A stretch of 64,000 nt of DNA, taken from Algoriphagus sp. (GTDB lineage: Bacteria; Bacteroidota; Bacteroidia; Cytophagales; Cyclobacteriaceae). Of this stretch, positions 52,211 through 60,727 are shown piece after piece (the stretch's first letter is position 1; each line of letters begins with the position of its first letter). Below the pieces are notes generated by a model, which saw only the letters and a list, made by a program, of their open reading frames with translations, did not search any database and was not told the origin of the DNA. The DNA lies in contig NZ_JAUXYL010000040.1 of assembly GCF_030694375.1 (NCBI RefSeq), forward strand, positions 248,001 through 312,000, given 5' to 3'. The translations under genes were made by a program, and so were the position numbers.

Positions 52211-53305
52211 TTACAAATTCCCTCTTAATTCCTGTTCCCGCTCAATCGCTTCAAAAAGCGCTTTGAAGTTGCCTTTACCAAAAGATTTAGCGCCCTTTCT
52301 TTGGATGATTTCAAAGAATAAGGTTGGACGATCCTGAACTGGCTTAGTGAAAATCTGGAGCAAATAACCTTCATCATCGCGGTCAACCAAGATGTTGAGA
52401 TCCTTGAGTGGTTGGAGGTCTTCATCGATTTTTCCCACCCGATCCAAAAGATCATCATAGTAGGAGGAAGGGACTTCAAGAAATTCTACACCCCTGCGTC
52501 TTAACTCGCTTACTGTATGACAGATATCATCTGTAGCGATGGCCATGTGCTGAACGCCCGGTCCACCGTAGAATTCCAGGTATTCTTCAATTTGGGATTT
52601 CTTTTTGCCCGCCGCAGGTTCGTTGATCGGGAATTTGATGTAGCCATTTCCATTGGAAACCACCTTGGACATTAGGGCAGAATATTCTGTAGAAATATCC
52701 TTGTCATCAAAAGTTAACAGGAGTTTGAAGCCCATGACGTTCTCATAGAATTCCACCCAGCGATTCATTTGTCCAAGTTCCACATTTCCCACACAGTGGT
52801 CGATGTATTTCAGACCGATTCCTGTGGGTTGATAGGTGCTTTTTCTGGGACGATAGCCTGGAAGAAAGACGCCCGTGTAATTTTTCCGTTCGACAAACGT
52901 ATGAATGGTTTCACCATAAGAAAAAATTGAAGCCACTTTTACCTCTCCAAACTGATCTTTGATCACTTCAGGAGCTGAAGCAGATTCTGCACCTCTGGAA
53001 GTGGTTTCCAACCACGACTTCTCTGCATCGTCTACCCATAGTGCGAGAACTTTCACTCCATCACCATGTCGCTGGATATGCTGGGCAATGGGGTGATTTG
53101 GGCCAAGTGGCGAGGTTAGGACAAGTCTGATTTTATCCTGCTTTAAAACGTAGGATGCTCTGTCGCGAACACCTGTCTCCGGACCTGCATAGGCAATCAA
53201 TTCAAATCCAAAAGCATATTGATAGAAAAGCGCGCTTTGCTTGGCATTACCAACATAAAGCTCTACGTAGTCGGTACCGTTGAGGGGAAGAAAGTCTTGG
53301 TTCAT
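52211..53305 (-). CDS. hppD: 4-hydroxyphenylpyruvate dioxygenase
   Basis: A 364-residue enzyme from ATG 53305 (MNQDFLPLNGTDYVELYVGN); the longer frame to 53413 reaches into the repeat array and is rejected. Iron ligands are visible as His of YIDHCVGNVE, His of GPGVQHMAIATDDI and Glu of LFFEIIQRKGAKSFG. The C-terminal FGKGNFKALFEAIEREQELR matches the family. It converts 4-hydroxyphenylpyruvate to homogentisate in tyrosine breakdown. The homogentisate dioxygenase gene is not next to it. Confidence 0.95.
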   Translation of the reverse strand: MNQDFLPLNGTDYVELYVGNAKQSALFYQYAFGFELIAYAGPETGVRDRASYVLKQDKIRLVLTSPLGPNHPIAQHIQRHGDGVKVLALWVDDAEKSWLETTSRGAESASAPEVIKDQFGEVKVASIFSYGETIHTFVERKNYTGVFLPGYRPRKSTYQPTGIGLKYIDHCVGNVELGQMNRWVEFYENVMGFKLLLTFDDKDISTEYSALMSKVVSNGNGYIKFPINEPAAGKKKSQIEEYLEFYGGPGVQHMAIATDDICHTVSELRRRGVEFLEVPSSYYDDLLDRVGKIDEDLQPLKDLNILVDRDDEGYLLQIFTKPVQDRPTLFFEIIQRKGAKSFGKGNFKALFEAIEREQELRGNL

Positions 53306-53402
53306 GCGTGGGTTAAATTTGGGTTGTGAATTCTTATTCAAAGGTAGAAACAAAGCCAAATAATATTTGGTTTGGCGTGAATCTTTTTTCGAATAATCGC
53401 TG

Positions 53403-53694
53403 ACAGATGCCACGGATAAAGGGATGCTACATTTTTAGCTAAAGATCTGTGCTGATCTGAGAAATCTGTGAGCATTAAATTAACTTATATGACTTTGTTT
53501 CTCACAGATGCCACGGATAGTCACAGATAAAAGGTTGCTTCATTTTTAGCAAAAGATCTGTGCTGATCTGAGAAATCTGTGAGCATTAAATTAACTTTTG
53601 CGACTTTCTTTCTTATAGATACCATGGATAGTCACAGATAAAAGGTTGCTTCATTTTTAGCAAAAGATCTGTGCTGATCTGAGAAATCTGTGAG
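53403..53694. repeat. tandem array, three copies of 111 bp
   Basis: AAAGATCTGTGCTGATCTG begins at 53441, 53552 and 53663, exactly 111 bp apart. Each unit has CACAGATGCCACGGATAG at one end and GAGAAATCTGTGAGC at the other. The first copy has a 10-bp deletion and the last is cut where it meets the acyltransferase stop region. CACAGAT/ATCTGTG words link it to the array at 49560, though the units are not the same. 53306-53402 holds no gene. Confidence 0.8.
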
Positions 53695-53702
53695 CCAAGC
53701 CC

Positions 53703-54704
53703 TCACTCCTGCGGATTCTGATTTCTCCACAGGGTGATCCAAGCCATGATCAAAAAGGTCAATGCCCAGGTCCCCAAAACCGTATCCATCGCCAACCAAA
53801 GCAGAAAAAAGTAATAAGGTATGGCCAAAACGAAACCGATCAGGAATTTCCAGGTAGCGCTGAACACCTCGTCTTCCACGCTTTTTCTTTTCCATAACCA
53901 AAGCCAAAAGAGCGGCAGATTAAAAATCTTCATCAGCTTATTATTCAAACTCCCAACAGTTGGGATAGGATTCAGGACTTTTCCTGTCTCCAAAAAGGTA
54001 TGAACCTCAACTTTGGAGGTTAGATCCACCTCATTTTCTATTAAGCGTTGAAGTGTATGGGCATAGTTTTCATCCGGAATATCTACAATCAAAGACTTCA
54101 AGGCGTTTTCCACACTTTTAGTCAGTTTTCCTGAATGAGAGGAAGGCATATCTACCGGTATGGTTTTTCCGAAAGTGATTCTGACTGTACTTCCAGATCG
54201 CATGTGTGCGCTAAACTGTAATCCTACAGGCAATATCACAGGTTCAAGTTCAGGGTATTTTTCCTTCAGACCAAAAGCCATTCGGGTAAATCCTTTGCTC
54301 AATGGTCTCAGATTTCTTACCAGACTGTGACTTCCTTCTGCAAAGACCACGACTGTTCCATTTTTGCGCAGCACCTCAAAAGTCTGATCAAAAGTCTGGT
54401 GATTGTGCTGAATTGTTGAAAATCCATCCCGTACCCTGTACACAGGAAGCATCCGGATGAAATGCAGCAGTTTGGATACTATTGGATTGGTGAATACAGC
54501 AGCTCGGGTCAGAAACCAGGGATTGAGCCGGGTGTGAGTGGCTAGGAGCAAAGGGTCAATCAATGCATTTTGATGATTAGCTACCAAGATAACAGGACGA
54601 TTTTTGGGGAGATTTTCTTTGCCCTCAACGATAATTTTATTGAAATATCCATGAAGGGATACTTTTACCAATAATCTTAAAATCGCATTAATCAGATCTT
54701 TCAT
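53703..54704 (-). CDS. lysophospholipid acyltransferase family protein (PlsC-like)
   Basis: A 333-residue protein from ATG 54704. VANHQNALIDPLLLATH has the HxxxxD catalytic motif (His and Asp), and VVFAEGSHSLVRNLRPLSKGF has the second substrate motif. An N-terminal hydrophobic segment and two C-terminal helices (FLIGFVLAIPYYFFLLWLAM, then TWALTFLIMAWITLW) anchor it. It transfers acyl groups to glycerophospholipid precursors or a related lipid. ATG overlaps the BASS stop by 4 bp (ATGA). Confidence 0.85.
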   Translation of the reverse strand: MKDLINAILRLLVKVSLHGYFNKIIVEGKENLPKNRPVILVANHQNALIDPLLLATHTRLNPWFLTRAAVFTNPIVSKLLHFIRMLPVYRVRDGFSTIQHNHQTFDQTFEVLRKNGTVVVFAEGSHSLVRNLRPLSKGFTRMAFGLKEKYPELEPVILPVGLQFSAHMRSGSTVRITFGKTIPVDMPSSHSGKLTKSVENALKSLIVDIPDENYAHTLQRLIENEVDLTSKVEVHTFLETGKVLNPIPTVGSLNNKLMKIFNLPLFWLWLWKRKSVEDEVFSATWKFLIGFVLAIPYYFFLLWLAMDTVLGTWALTFLIMAWITLWRNQNPQE

Positions 54705-55603
54705 TCGCGTAATTTCCAAAGGCTGGCGATAGTCATGCCAGATATGAGATGCCAGATGCCCCACAGGGCAGTGATGATTGCCATGCCTCCCAGGCCCTCA
54801 AAGTAAGTAAAAATCAATACCAGCCCCAATCCGGAATTTTGAATTCCTGTCTCAATTGTCAGCGTTTTAATATCTGCAATGGGTAGGCCACCGAGCTTTC
54901 CTGTCAGAAAACCAGCGCTTAAGGCAATGAAATTATGAGCGAGTACCCAAACGAAAATCATTCCGATATACTGGATGAAAATGTTAAAATTTCCGGCGAA
55001 TGCCAGACCCACAAAAGCTGCAAAAATCAAAATACTCAGCGGCTTGAGGATTTTGGCGGCTTTGTCGGCGAATTTGGGGAATCTCTTATGAGTGAAAATT
55101 CCCAAAATGAGCGGCAGGCCCAGAATAATACCGACAGTAAAAAAGACATCAGAAATATTCAAACTTATCTCCCGAAGCAGGAGGGAAGTGGGCTCGTAAA
55201 ATCCCGCCCAAAGCGCAAAGTTCAATGGGGTACTGAAAATGGATAAAATGGAAGAAAAGCCGGTCAGACTTACCGAAAGTGCGGTATTGCCTTTTGCGAG
55301 GCTGGTCAAAAAATTAGACACATTTCCCCCGGGGCATGCCGCGACCAAAAACATTCCCAAAGCCACACTTGGGGGTGGCTTGATTATGGAAATCAGAACC
55401 CAGGTCAAAAACGGTAAAAGTAAAAACTGGGAAAAAATCCCCATAAAAAACCCTTTGGGATTTTTCAGGAGGTATCTGAAATCCTCCCATCTCAGGTCCA
55501 AGGCTACGCCGTACATGATCAAGGCTAGCGCAAGATTGAGCAAGAGCAAATCGCCCTGTGAGAAGTTTAGGCGAATGGAATCAAGCGGGTTGGTGGAGCT
55601 CAT
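54701..55603 (-). CDS. bile acid:sodium symporter family (BASS) transporter
   Basis: A 300-residue protein with about nine or ten helices. Family motifs are LDLRWEDFRYLLKNPKGFFM after helix 1, AACPGGNVSNFLTSLAKGNT (helix-4 substrate/Na+ region) and TIETGIQNSGLGLVLI (helix-9 region). BASS proteins import organic anions with sodium; the substrate here is unknown. It is translationally coupled to the acyltransferase that follows. Confidence 0.87.
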   Translation of the reverse strand: MSSTNPLDSIRLNFSQGDLLLLNLALALIMYGVALDLRWEDFRYLLKNPKGFFMGIFSQFLLLPFLTWVLISIIKPPPSVALGMFLVAACPGGNVSNFLTSLAKGNTALSVSLTGFSSILSIFSTPLNFALWAGFYEPTSLLLREISLNISDVFFTVGIILGLPLILGIFTHKRFPKFADKAAKILKPLSILIFAAFVGLAFAGNFNIFIQYIGMIFVWVLAHNFIALSAGFLTGKLGGLPIADIKTLTIETGIQNSGLGLVLIFTYFEGLGGMAIITALWGIWHLISGMTIASLWKLRE

Positions 55604-55744
55604 TACCCGAAAATCACGGGAATAGTTGATAATTCAAAATTTTAAAAATCAAGAGAAGCTTTAAATAGTGCTTAAAACAAATTTATTGAATAGCCCATGA
55701 ACGGATATCAGAGCTATTCAATCCTTGTTTGAGTAAGTGAAGCC

Positions 55745-56428
55745 TTAGAACTCCCACCGCGTAAAGACCCCGAAATTATCTTTTGTAATCCGATTTGGAC
55801 CATATTGATCCCAATTGGCTCCGAGGCCAAATCCCAGTGGCCCCTTTTTTACTCCTGCTCTTAGGTAAAGAAAACTCCGATTGTGACTATTCTCTGCCAA
55901 ACTTTGATTGTAGACAAACTGCACGCGGCTATACCAAGACCAAGTCTCGTTGATTGGTGGCTTGTATTCATATAGACCGAAAAGTTTTAAATCCTGTGCT
56001 TCATTGATCAAATAGTTGAGTACTGTGATGGCCAGAATTTTCCGATTGGCAAAGCTATGCTCCATCCCAACTAATGGGCTAAAACCAACAACAGAATTCG
56101 CTTCACCACCGGCTGCTAAGGCAAAACCCTTCTTACCGATATTGTAGTTTATCTGAAACGGAATGACCACGGAGTTTCCCATTTTGTTGTTTTTGTCCCA
56201 ATTTTCGGAGAAAACCGAAATAGCAAGCAGGTCAAACTTACTGGTAGGGGTAAACTTCTTTTTGACGATCAACTGAAAGTTGAGCTGCTCATGCCCGAAA
56301 AAAAGTTCCAGAGGTATTGGAGGAGACATGGGTGTAGTTTGTGCTTTTGCTGTTCCCAAAAACATCATTAAAAAAGGAATAAGAACAATTGAGGCGGATA
56401 AAACTTGGTTTTTTTGTAGAGCGATCAT
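55745..56428 (-). CDS. outer-membrane beta-barrel-like protein of unknown function
   Basis: A 227-residue protein from ATG 56428; ATG 56452 would only add eight residues. A signal peptide ends at TAKAQ. The mature part consists of alternating beta-strands with aromatic girdles, ending in a C-terminal Phe (NFGVFTRWEF), which is the signal for outer-membrane insertion. No family is recognised. It lies 84 bp downstream of the Crp-like regulator gene on the same strand, so it may be regulated by or co-transcribed with it. Confidence 0.65.
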   Translation of the reverse strand: MIALQKNQVLSASIVLIPFLMMFLGTAKAQTTPMSPPIPLELFFGHEQLNFQLIVKKKFTPTSKFDLLAISVFSENWDKNNKMGNSVVIPFQINYNIGKKGFALAAGGEANSVVGFSPLVGMEHSFANRKILAITVLNYLINEAQDLKLFGLYEYKPPINETWSWYSRVQFVYNQSLAENSHNRSFLYLRAGVKKGPLGFGLGANWDQYGPNRITKDNFGVFTRWEF

Positions 56429-56512
56429 GATTTTAAACTTTTTCAAGTCCAAAATTAGACCCAGTAGATTTACTGATTCTTGCGCTACAGCAATACCTTG
56501 AAGTGTTTTAGC

Positions 56513-57088
56513 TCAAAGTTCGGCTTTGATTCTGCTGAGCGTGTAGGAAGTAATGCCGAGGTATGAGGCCACAAGTCTGCTTGGAATTCGGTTCAGGATT
56601 CCGGGCTGATGGGTGAGTAGCCATTTTAGTCTTTCCAGGGCTGATTTTTCCTGAAAATCATAAATCCGCTTTTGTGAGGTGATGTAAGCTTGCTCCAGCA
56701 TGTTTCTGTAGACCAAATTGACTGCGGGGACTGTCTCAACAAGGTTAAAAAAGTCAACTTTGGAGATTTTCATCACTTCGGATTTTTCGACAGCCTGAAT
56801 GTTTTCGATGGCGGGCTTACTTTCAATTAGGCTAGTTAGACTCGTCCCAAATTTGTTTTCAAACGCAAAATAACGGGTAAATTCCTGGCCTTCGGGTCCT
56901 AAATGGTACATCCGCAATAATCCACTAAGCACAAAGAGGTTAAAGGTGCACACTTCTCCTTCCCTTAGGAGTAATTCGTTTCGCTTGACTTTTTTTAAAA
57001 CAAAGAAATCCTTAAACTCCGAAAATTCCTCGGGTGACAGGTGAGTTTTAGATTGAAAATAGCTCAAAAGCTGCTCGTGGGGAGTCAT
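56513..57088 (-). CDS. Crp/Fnr-family transcriptional regulator
   Basis: A 191-residue regulator. The cyclic-nucleotide-binding-like beta-roll covers about 25-115 (ELLLREGEVCTFNLFVLSGL, LGPEGQEFTRYFAFENKFG). A dimer helix and a short C-terminal HTH follow (RIPSRLVASYLGITSYTLSR). The residues that bind cAMP in Crp are not conserved. Bacteroidota of this type have many such regulators, often next to the gene they control. It is divergent from the VOC gene with a 112-bp gap. Confidence 0.87.
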   Translation of the reverse strand: MTPHEQLLSYFQSKTHLSPEEFSEFKDFFVLKKVKRNELLLREGEVCTFNLFVLSGLLRMYHLGPEGQEFTRYFAFENKFGTSLTSLIESKPAIENIQAVEKSEVMKISKVDFFNLVETVPAVNLVYRNMLEQAYITSQKRIYDFQEKSALERLKWLLTHQPGILNRIPSRLVASYLGITSYTLSRIKAEL

Positions 57089-57200
57089 TTCAATTTTTTG
57101 GGTTTATTCAACAGCTGAAGTTAAATCCTGTAAATGGGATTGCAACTAGGAGTAGTCATTTGCTATCTAATCTTCTTAAATTTCAGCAAGACTTAACACC

Positions 57201-57560
57201 ATGCTAGCCAATCTCCAGGTAATTCCACGGCTTCCAGCCATCAATTTAGAAGAAACTCAATCTTACTTTGAAAATGCTTTGGGTTTTACCCTTATCAGTC
57301 GCTATCCTGAATATTTGATTATGAAAAGCGGAAGTACGGAACTTCATTTTTTTGAATTTAAAGAGTTGGATCCGCTCAACAATTATTCGATGATTTACAT
57401 TCGTGTGGCTGAGGGGATCGAACAGCTATACCAAGATTTAGAAAGATCAGGAGCGATGATGCATCCCAACGGAAAATTGGAGGTGAAACTCTGGGGTGTT
57501 AAAGAATTTGCAATTTTAGATCCCAATCATACCTTACTGACTTTTGGTCAATTGATTTAA
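57201..57560 (+). CDS. VOC-family (glyoxalase/bleomycin-resistance-like) protein
   Basis: A 119-residue single-domain VOC protein: VIPRLPAINLEETQSYFENA, LGFTLISRYPEYLIM, STELHFFEFKELDP, and the final strand EFAILDPNHTLLTFGQ. This is like the bleomycin-binding group, which lack metal-binding residues. Substrate is unknown. It is divergent from the Crp-like gene. Confidence 0.85.
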   Translation: MLANLQVIPRLPAINLEETQSYFENALGFTLISRYPEYLIMKSGSTELHFFEFKELDPLNNYSMIYIRVAEGIEQLYQDLERSGAMMHPNGKLEVKLWGVKEFAILDPNHTLLTFGQLI

Positions 57561-57625
57561 AGAATAAAAAACTTCACCAAACCTGTATCATAAGTTCCAA
57601 TCAATACGTAAGACAAGAAATACAT

Positions 57626-58000
57626 ATGAAAAAGGCTCCACTCTTACTTCTGTTTTTCTTGATCATCCTAGCTTCTTGTTCTGAAGATCCACAACCCCTG
57701 CAGGCCTGCAATACCGATAATGTCTTAGTGGATTTGCCTTGGTTAGCTGAATTAGTTACGGAGCTAAACAAGTCCGATTTTGGTAGAAAATATTCTTACA
57801 TATCAACAGGGATTTATATGGGACAAACTATTTTTTCACTTCAAAATTGCTGTCCTTTTTGCAATAGTGTCACTCCCATCTTTGATTGCTCCGGAAATAA
57901 TCTTGGTTTCCTAGGTTCTCAAGGAATTGAAAGTGATGAAATTACCAATTGGAAAGTGATCTGGAAATCAACCGAAAGTACTTGTTTTCCTAAAGACTAA
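57626..58000 (+). CDS. small Cys-rich lipoprotein of unknown function
   Basis: A 124-residue lipoprotein (LLFFLIILASCS lipobox). After the anchor Cys, six more Cys are present, including NCCPFC and a late TEST-CFP. The mature part starts with a helix (LPWLAELVTELNKSD) and continues with strands. I do not recognise a family. It lies 65 bp after the VOC gene and may share its transcript. Confidence 0.65.
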   Translation: MKKAPLLLLFFLIILASCSEDPQPLQACNTDNVLVDLPWLAELVTELNKSDFGRKYSYISTGIYMGQTIFSLQNCCPFCNSVTPIFDCSGNNLGFLGSQGIESDEITNWKVIWKSTESTCFPKD

Positions 58001-58028
58001 ATTTTGATTCAAAAAAAGAAACATGAGT

Positions 58029-58748
58029 TTAGTTTCTGGTTACCTTCCCGATACCATTGATTTCTTCCTTGATCACGTTGGGATTGCCGGTATAGCTGAC
58101 CGCGCCAATTCCATCCACAATCAGTGAGAGGTCACCTTCACAATGAACTGCCACTCGGCCGATTCCGGAGGTTTTGAGGTTCATGGTCTGGGCAATCAAA
58201 TCTGATGCGTCCACATTGCCCATCCCGTCATTGGTTAGATTTATCTCATCTGCTTTGCCTGTTAGGTTGATGTTTCCCAACATGGCAAAATCAGCATCAA
58301 TTTTTCTGGCAATCAGCTCAAGTTTAAGATTGCCCATGCCATCTCCTTTGATTTTAATATCATTTACAATAAATGGGGTCTCGGTTTTTATGTTGCCTAC
58401 CCCTTCAAAAGCAAAATTCTCCAGATCGCCCAAGGTCAAATAGACATCGAGGGAGGAGTTTTTCTTGAAGAACTTCTCATTTACTTTTTCAAAGTCCAAT
58501 TCCAACCAATCCCCATTTCGATTCACTTTTAATTTTTGCACCAGAGCTTCATCACCTTCAATCCTAAGTGCCGGTTTATCGCCTTGAGAAAGGTAAAGAT
58601 TGAAGATGCCGCTAACCTTTAATTTGGATGCGCCCTCTATTTCCCGCTCATCACTGACATGATTTTCAGATTTGCTGTTGAAATTGCCTGTGCAGGATTG
58701 GAAGCTTACTGCCAATAGGAGTAGAAGAATTGATAAGTTGGTTTTCAT
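58029..58748 (-). CDS. head-GIN domain (DUF2807) lipoprotein
   Basis: A 239-residue lipoprotein from ATG 58748 (MKTNLSILLLLLAVSFQSCT); the upstream frame to 58820 lacks a signal at its start. The DUF2807 domain is a right-handed beta-helix with repeated turns: SGIFNLYLSQGDKPALRIEG, FAFEGVGNIKTETPF, IKGDGMGNLKLELIA, DGMGNVDASDLIA and SGIGRVAVHCEGD. Such proteins are common in Bacteroidota envelopes; the function is not known. It converges with the small lipoprotein gene. Confidence 0.87.
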   Translation of the reverse strand: MKTNLSILLLLLAVSFQSCTGNFNSKSENHVSDEREIEGASKLKVSGIFNLYLSQGDKPALRIEGDEALVQKLKVNRNGDWLELDFEKVNEKFFKKNSSLDVYLTLGDLENFAFEGVGNIKTETPFIVNDIKIKGDGMGNLKLELIARKIDADFAMLGNINLTGKADEINLTNDGMGNVDASDLIAQTMNLKTSGIGRVAVHCEGDLSLIVDGIGAVSYTGNPNVIKEEINGIGKVTRN

Positions 58749-58904
58749 AGCTTGTGGGATTGGATTATATAAAATAGTAACCGGGATTCTTTGATTCGAA
58801 TTTAGCGATCTTCTGTGCAAAAGCCGAATACTTGATCTCAGTGATTTATTTCGAAAAAAACTGCCTGGAATGAGCAGTAAAAAATGTGGTTTGGATAAAA
58901 AAGA

Positions 58905-58939
58905 AAATTCCCGTTCAGATTAGATCCGAACGGGAATTT
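58905..58939 (-). terminator. terminator of the cold-shock gene
   Basis: AAATTCCCGTTC (58905-58916) and GAACGGGAATTT (58928-58939) make a perfect 12-bp stem, and the minus strand continues as TTCTTTTTTATCC. It lies 25 bp after the cold-shock stop. Confidence 0.8.
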
Positions 58940-58963
58940 GATGATACAAAAAAACAGAATCGC

Positions 58964-59155
58964 TTAAGCGACCTTTACATTAATTGCATTCATTCCTTTT
59001 TTGCCTCGCTCTGTGTCAAAGGTAACTTTGTCGCCTTCGCGGATAGTGTCTATAAGACCACTTACGTGTACAAAAATTTCCTCTCCTGAGGCATTGTCAA
59101 CGATGAAACCAAATCCCTTGGTTTCGTTGAAGAATTTTACTGTTCCGGTATTCAT
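58964..59155 (-). CDS. cold-shock-domain protein (CspA family)
   Basis: A 63-residue single cold-shock domain: GTVKFFNETKGFGFIVD with RNP1 KGFGFI at residues 13-18, then EEIFVHVSGL (RNP2) and GDKVTFDTERGKKGMNAINV. It binds single-stranded RNA/DNA as an RNA chaperone. The gene has its own promoter (-7 box at 59196) and terminator. Confidence 0.95.
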   Translation of the reverse strand: MNTGTVKFFNETKGFGFIVDNASGEEIFVHVSGLIDTIREGDKVTFDTERGKKGMNAINVKVA

Positions 59156-59195
59156 TTGGAAAATTTAATATGTTGATATGGCTACTTTGCCGATT

Positions 59196-59203
59196 CAAAA
59201 CTA
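59196..59203 (-). promoter_or_regulatory. Bacteroidota -7 box (TAGTTTTG) of the cold-shock gene
   Basis: A perfect TAnnTTTG match on the minus strand, 40 bp before the cold-shock ATG, giving a leader of about 33 nt. No clean -33 TTTG is seen at the usual distance. Confidence 0.55.
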
Positions 59204-59731
59204 ACTGGATTAAAAGTAAAAATTTGATTTTCAGTGATTTTTCTTTTAAAAAGTTAACAAAAAAGTTAAAAAAGTCTGTTTTTGGGCTCAATGGACTACA
59301 ACCTCCCAATAAATCGCCTATAAAAAGACCCTGAAAAGGGATGAAGTTGTTCAATTCGGGTGTGAAAACCGATACTCACTTTCTCTAATTTCAGTTTTAG
59401 ACTTAAAAAAAAGAATTGATTTCAATTTCGTAGCTGAAAGTATATTTCAATTCTTTCAGGGAATAGTGTTGGCTTTCATTGAGCATAAGGAAATCTCCCG
59501 GGATGTCATTTTTTGTTTTGCGTGATTATCCCTTCTGCATTCAAAGATTTAGCGGAAGAGTTTTTGTCTATACCCAATTCCTGAATCTAAGGATTGGTAA
59601 AAAATGACTTTAGTCATAAATGGCTTAAAATCGGTCAGATTCAAGGCTTTTACTTTCATTTTTGCGTTAGCTAAGTTGAGGAATGATGAATTTCTGATTT
59701 CCCTTTTAACTTCCTAACTCCACCAAATACT
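59204..59731. other. gene-free stretch between the cold-shock and SDR genes
   Basis: No gene or RNA feature is recognised. A short dyad ATGACT-TT-AGTCAT (59604-59617) lies 115 bp before the SDR start and could be an operator; evidence is weak. Confidence 0.4.
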
Positions 59732-60484
59732 ATGAGAACACTTGAAAATAAAGTCGCTATTATCACAGGAGCAGCATCAGGAATTGGCAAAGCAGCCGCT
59801 ATCCTTTTTGCAAAAGAAGGTGCAAAAGTCGTCGTCTCCGACATTCAGGAAGAACTTGGAAAAGCCCTTGTTAGTGAAATTAAGGTAAGCGGAGGGGAAG
59901 CTGTTTTTTTTAAGGCAGACACCTCCATACCGGCTGAAAATGAAGCCCTGGTAAAAGCTGCAATTAAGCATTTTGGTAAATTGGATATTGCAGTGAATAA
60001 TGCCGGAATCGGTGGTCCATTGGGAATGACTGCAGAATATCCCTTGGATGGATGGCAAAAAGTCATCGATATTAACCTTAGCGGGGTATTCTATGGGATG
60101 CATTTTCAAATTCCTGCACTGGAGAAAAACGGAGGAGGAGTGATCGTAAATATCGCCTCGATTCTGGGAATGGCAGGTACGCGTTTCTCTCCTGCTTATG
60201 TGGCTGCCAAGCATGGCGTGGTAGGTCTGACTAAGGCTACCGCACTTGAATATGCCCCAAAAAACATCCGGGTAAACTCGATTGGTCCCGGTTATATTTT
60301 GACCCCACTTTTGACCAATGCATTGGATGAGGCGACCCTGAAGCAGATTGAGATGCTGCATCCTATCGGACGCTTGGGTACTTCAGAAGAAGTTGCAGAA
60401 CTGATTCTCTGGCTCGCATCTCCTAAATCTTCTTTTGTGACAGGTTCTTATTATCCGGTGGATGGAGGTTATTTAGCTCAGTAA
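59732..60484 (+). CDS. SDR-family NAD(P)-dependent oxidoreductase
   Basis: A 250-residue classical short-chain dehydrogenase. The cofactor motif is ITGAASGIGKAAA at the N-terminus, then DIAVNNAGIGG, the active-site Ser in NIASILGMAG, and YVAAKHGVVGLT with the catalytic Tyr-x-x-x-Lys. The C-terminus TGSYYPVDGGYLAQ is typical. It is most like glucose-1-dehydrogenase or 3-oxoacyl reductase-type members; the substrate cannot be told. It is monocistronic with a terminator-like hairpin after it. Confidence 0.9.
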   Translation: MRTLENKVAIITGAASGIGKAAAILFAKEGAKVVVSDIQEELGKALVSEIKVSGGEAVFFKADTSIPAENEALVKAAIKHFGKLDIAVNNAGIGGPLGMTAEYPLDGWQKVIDINLSGVFYGMHFQIPALEKNGGGVIVNIASILGMAGTRFSPAYVAAKHGVVGLTKATALEYAPKNIRVNSIGPGYILTPLLTNALDEATLKQIEMLHPIGRLGTSEEVAELILWLASPKSSFVTGSYYPVDGGYLAQ

Positions 60485-60493
60485 AAATCCAAA

Positions 60494-60528
60494 AACATCT
60501 TTGGGGTTTCTAAAACCCCGAAGGTGTT
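60494..60528 (+). terminator. terminator-like hairpin after the SDR gene
   Basis: AACATCTTTGGGGTTT and AAACCCCGAAGGTGTT pair over 16 bp with two G-U pairs and a 3-nt loop, 10 bp after the stop. The T-tract is weak (CCTTTGA), so it may be a dispersed repeat instead. 60529-60727 holds no gene. Confidence 0.55.
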
Positions 60529-60727
60529 CCTTTGATCAACACGGATTTTTCAGTTTTACATTTTTTAGATAGCTCATCCGACAGAAGTTCCGGCTTACCG
60601 AACTACCAAGCCGAGGCGATTCAAATCTTATGAAATTGGGAAGCCTGTTAAAATAGTATTTGGCAAGGGGCGCATTTGGAGATATTTTTAGCTTCATTTT
60701 CTGATCAAACACAAAAACCGCCCAACC

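Noticed and set aside
53632..53907. 91-residue minus-strand frame overlapping the acyltransferase gene and the 111-bp array
   Set aside because: Out of frame with the acyltransferase and partly made of repeat sequence.
59604..59617. Operator for the SDR gene (ATGACT-TT-AGTCAT)
   Set aside because: A 6-bp dyad in AT-rich DNA 115 bp from the start is within chance expectation; noted only in the gap entry.
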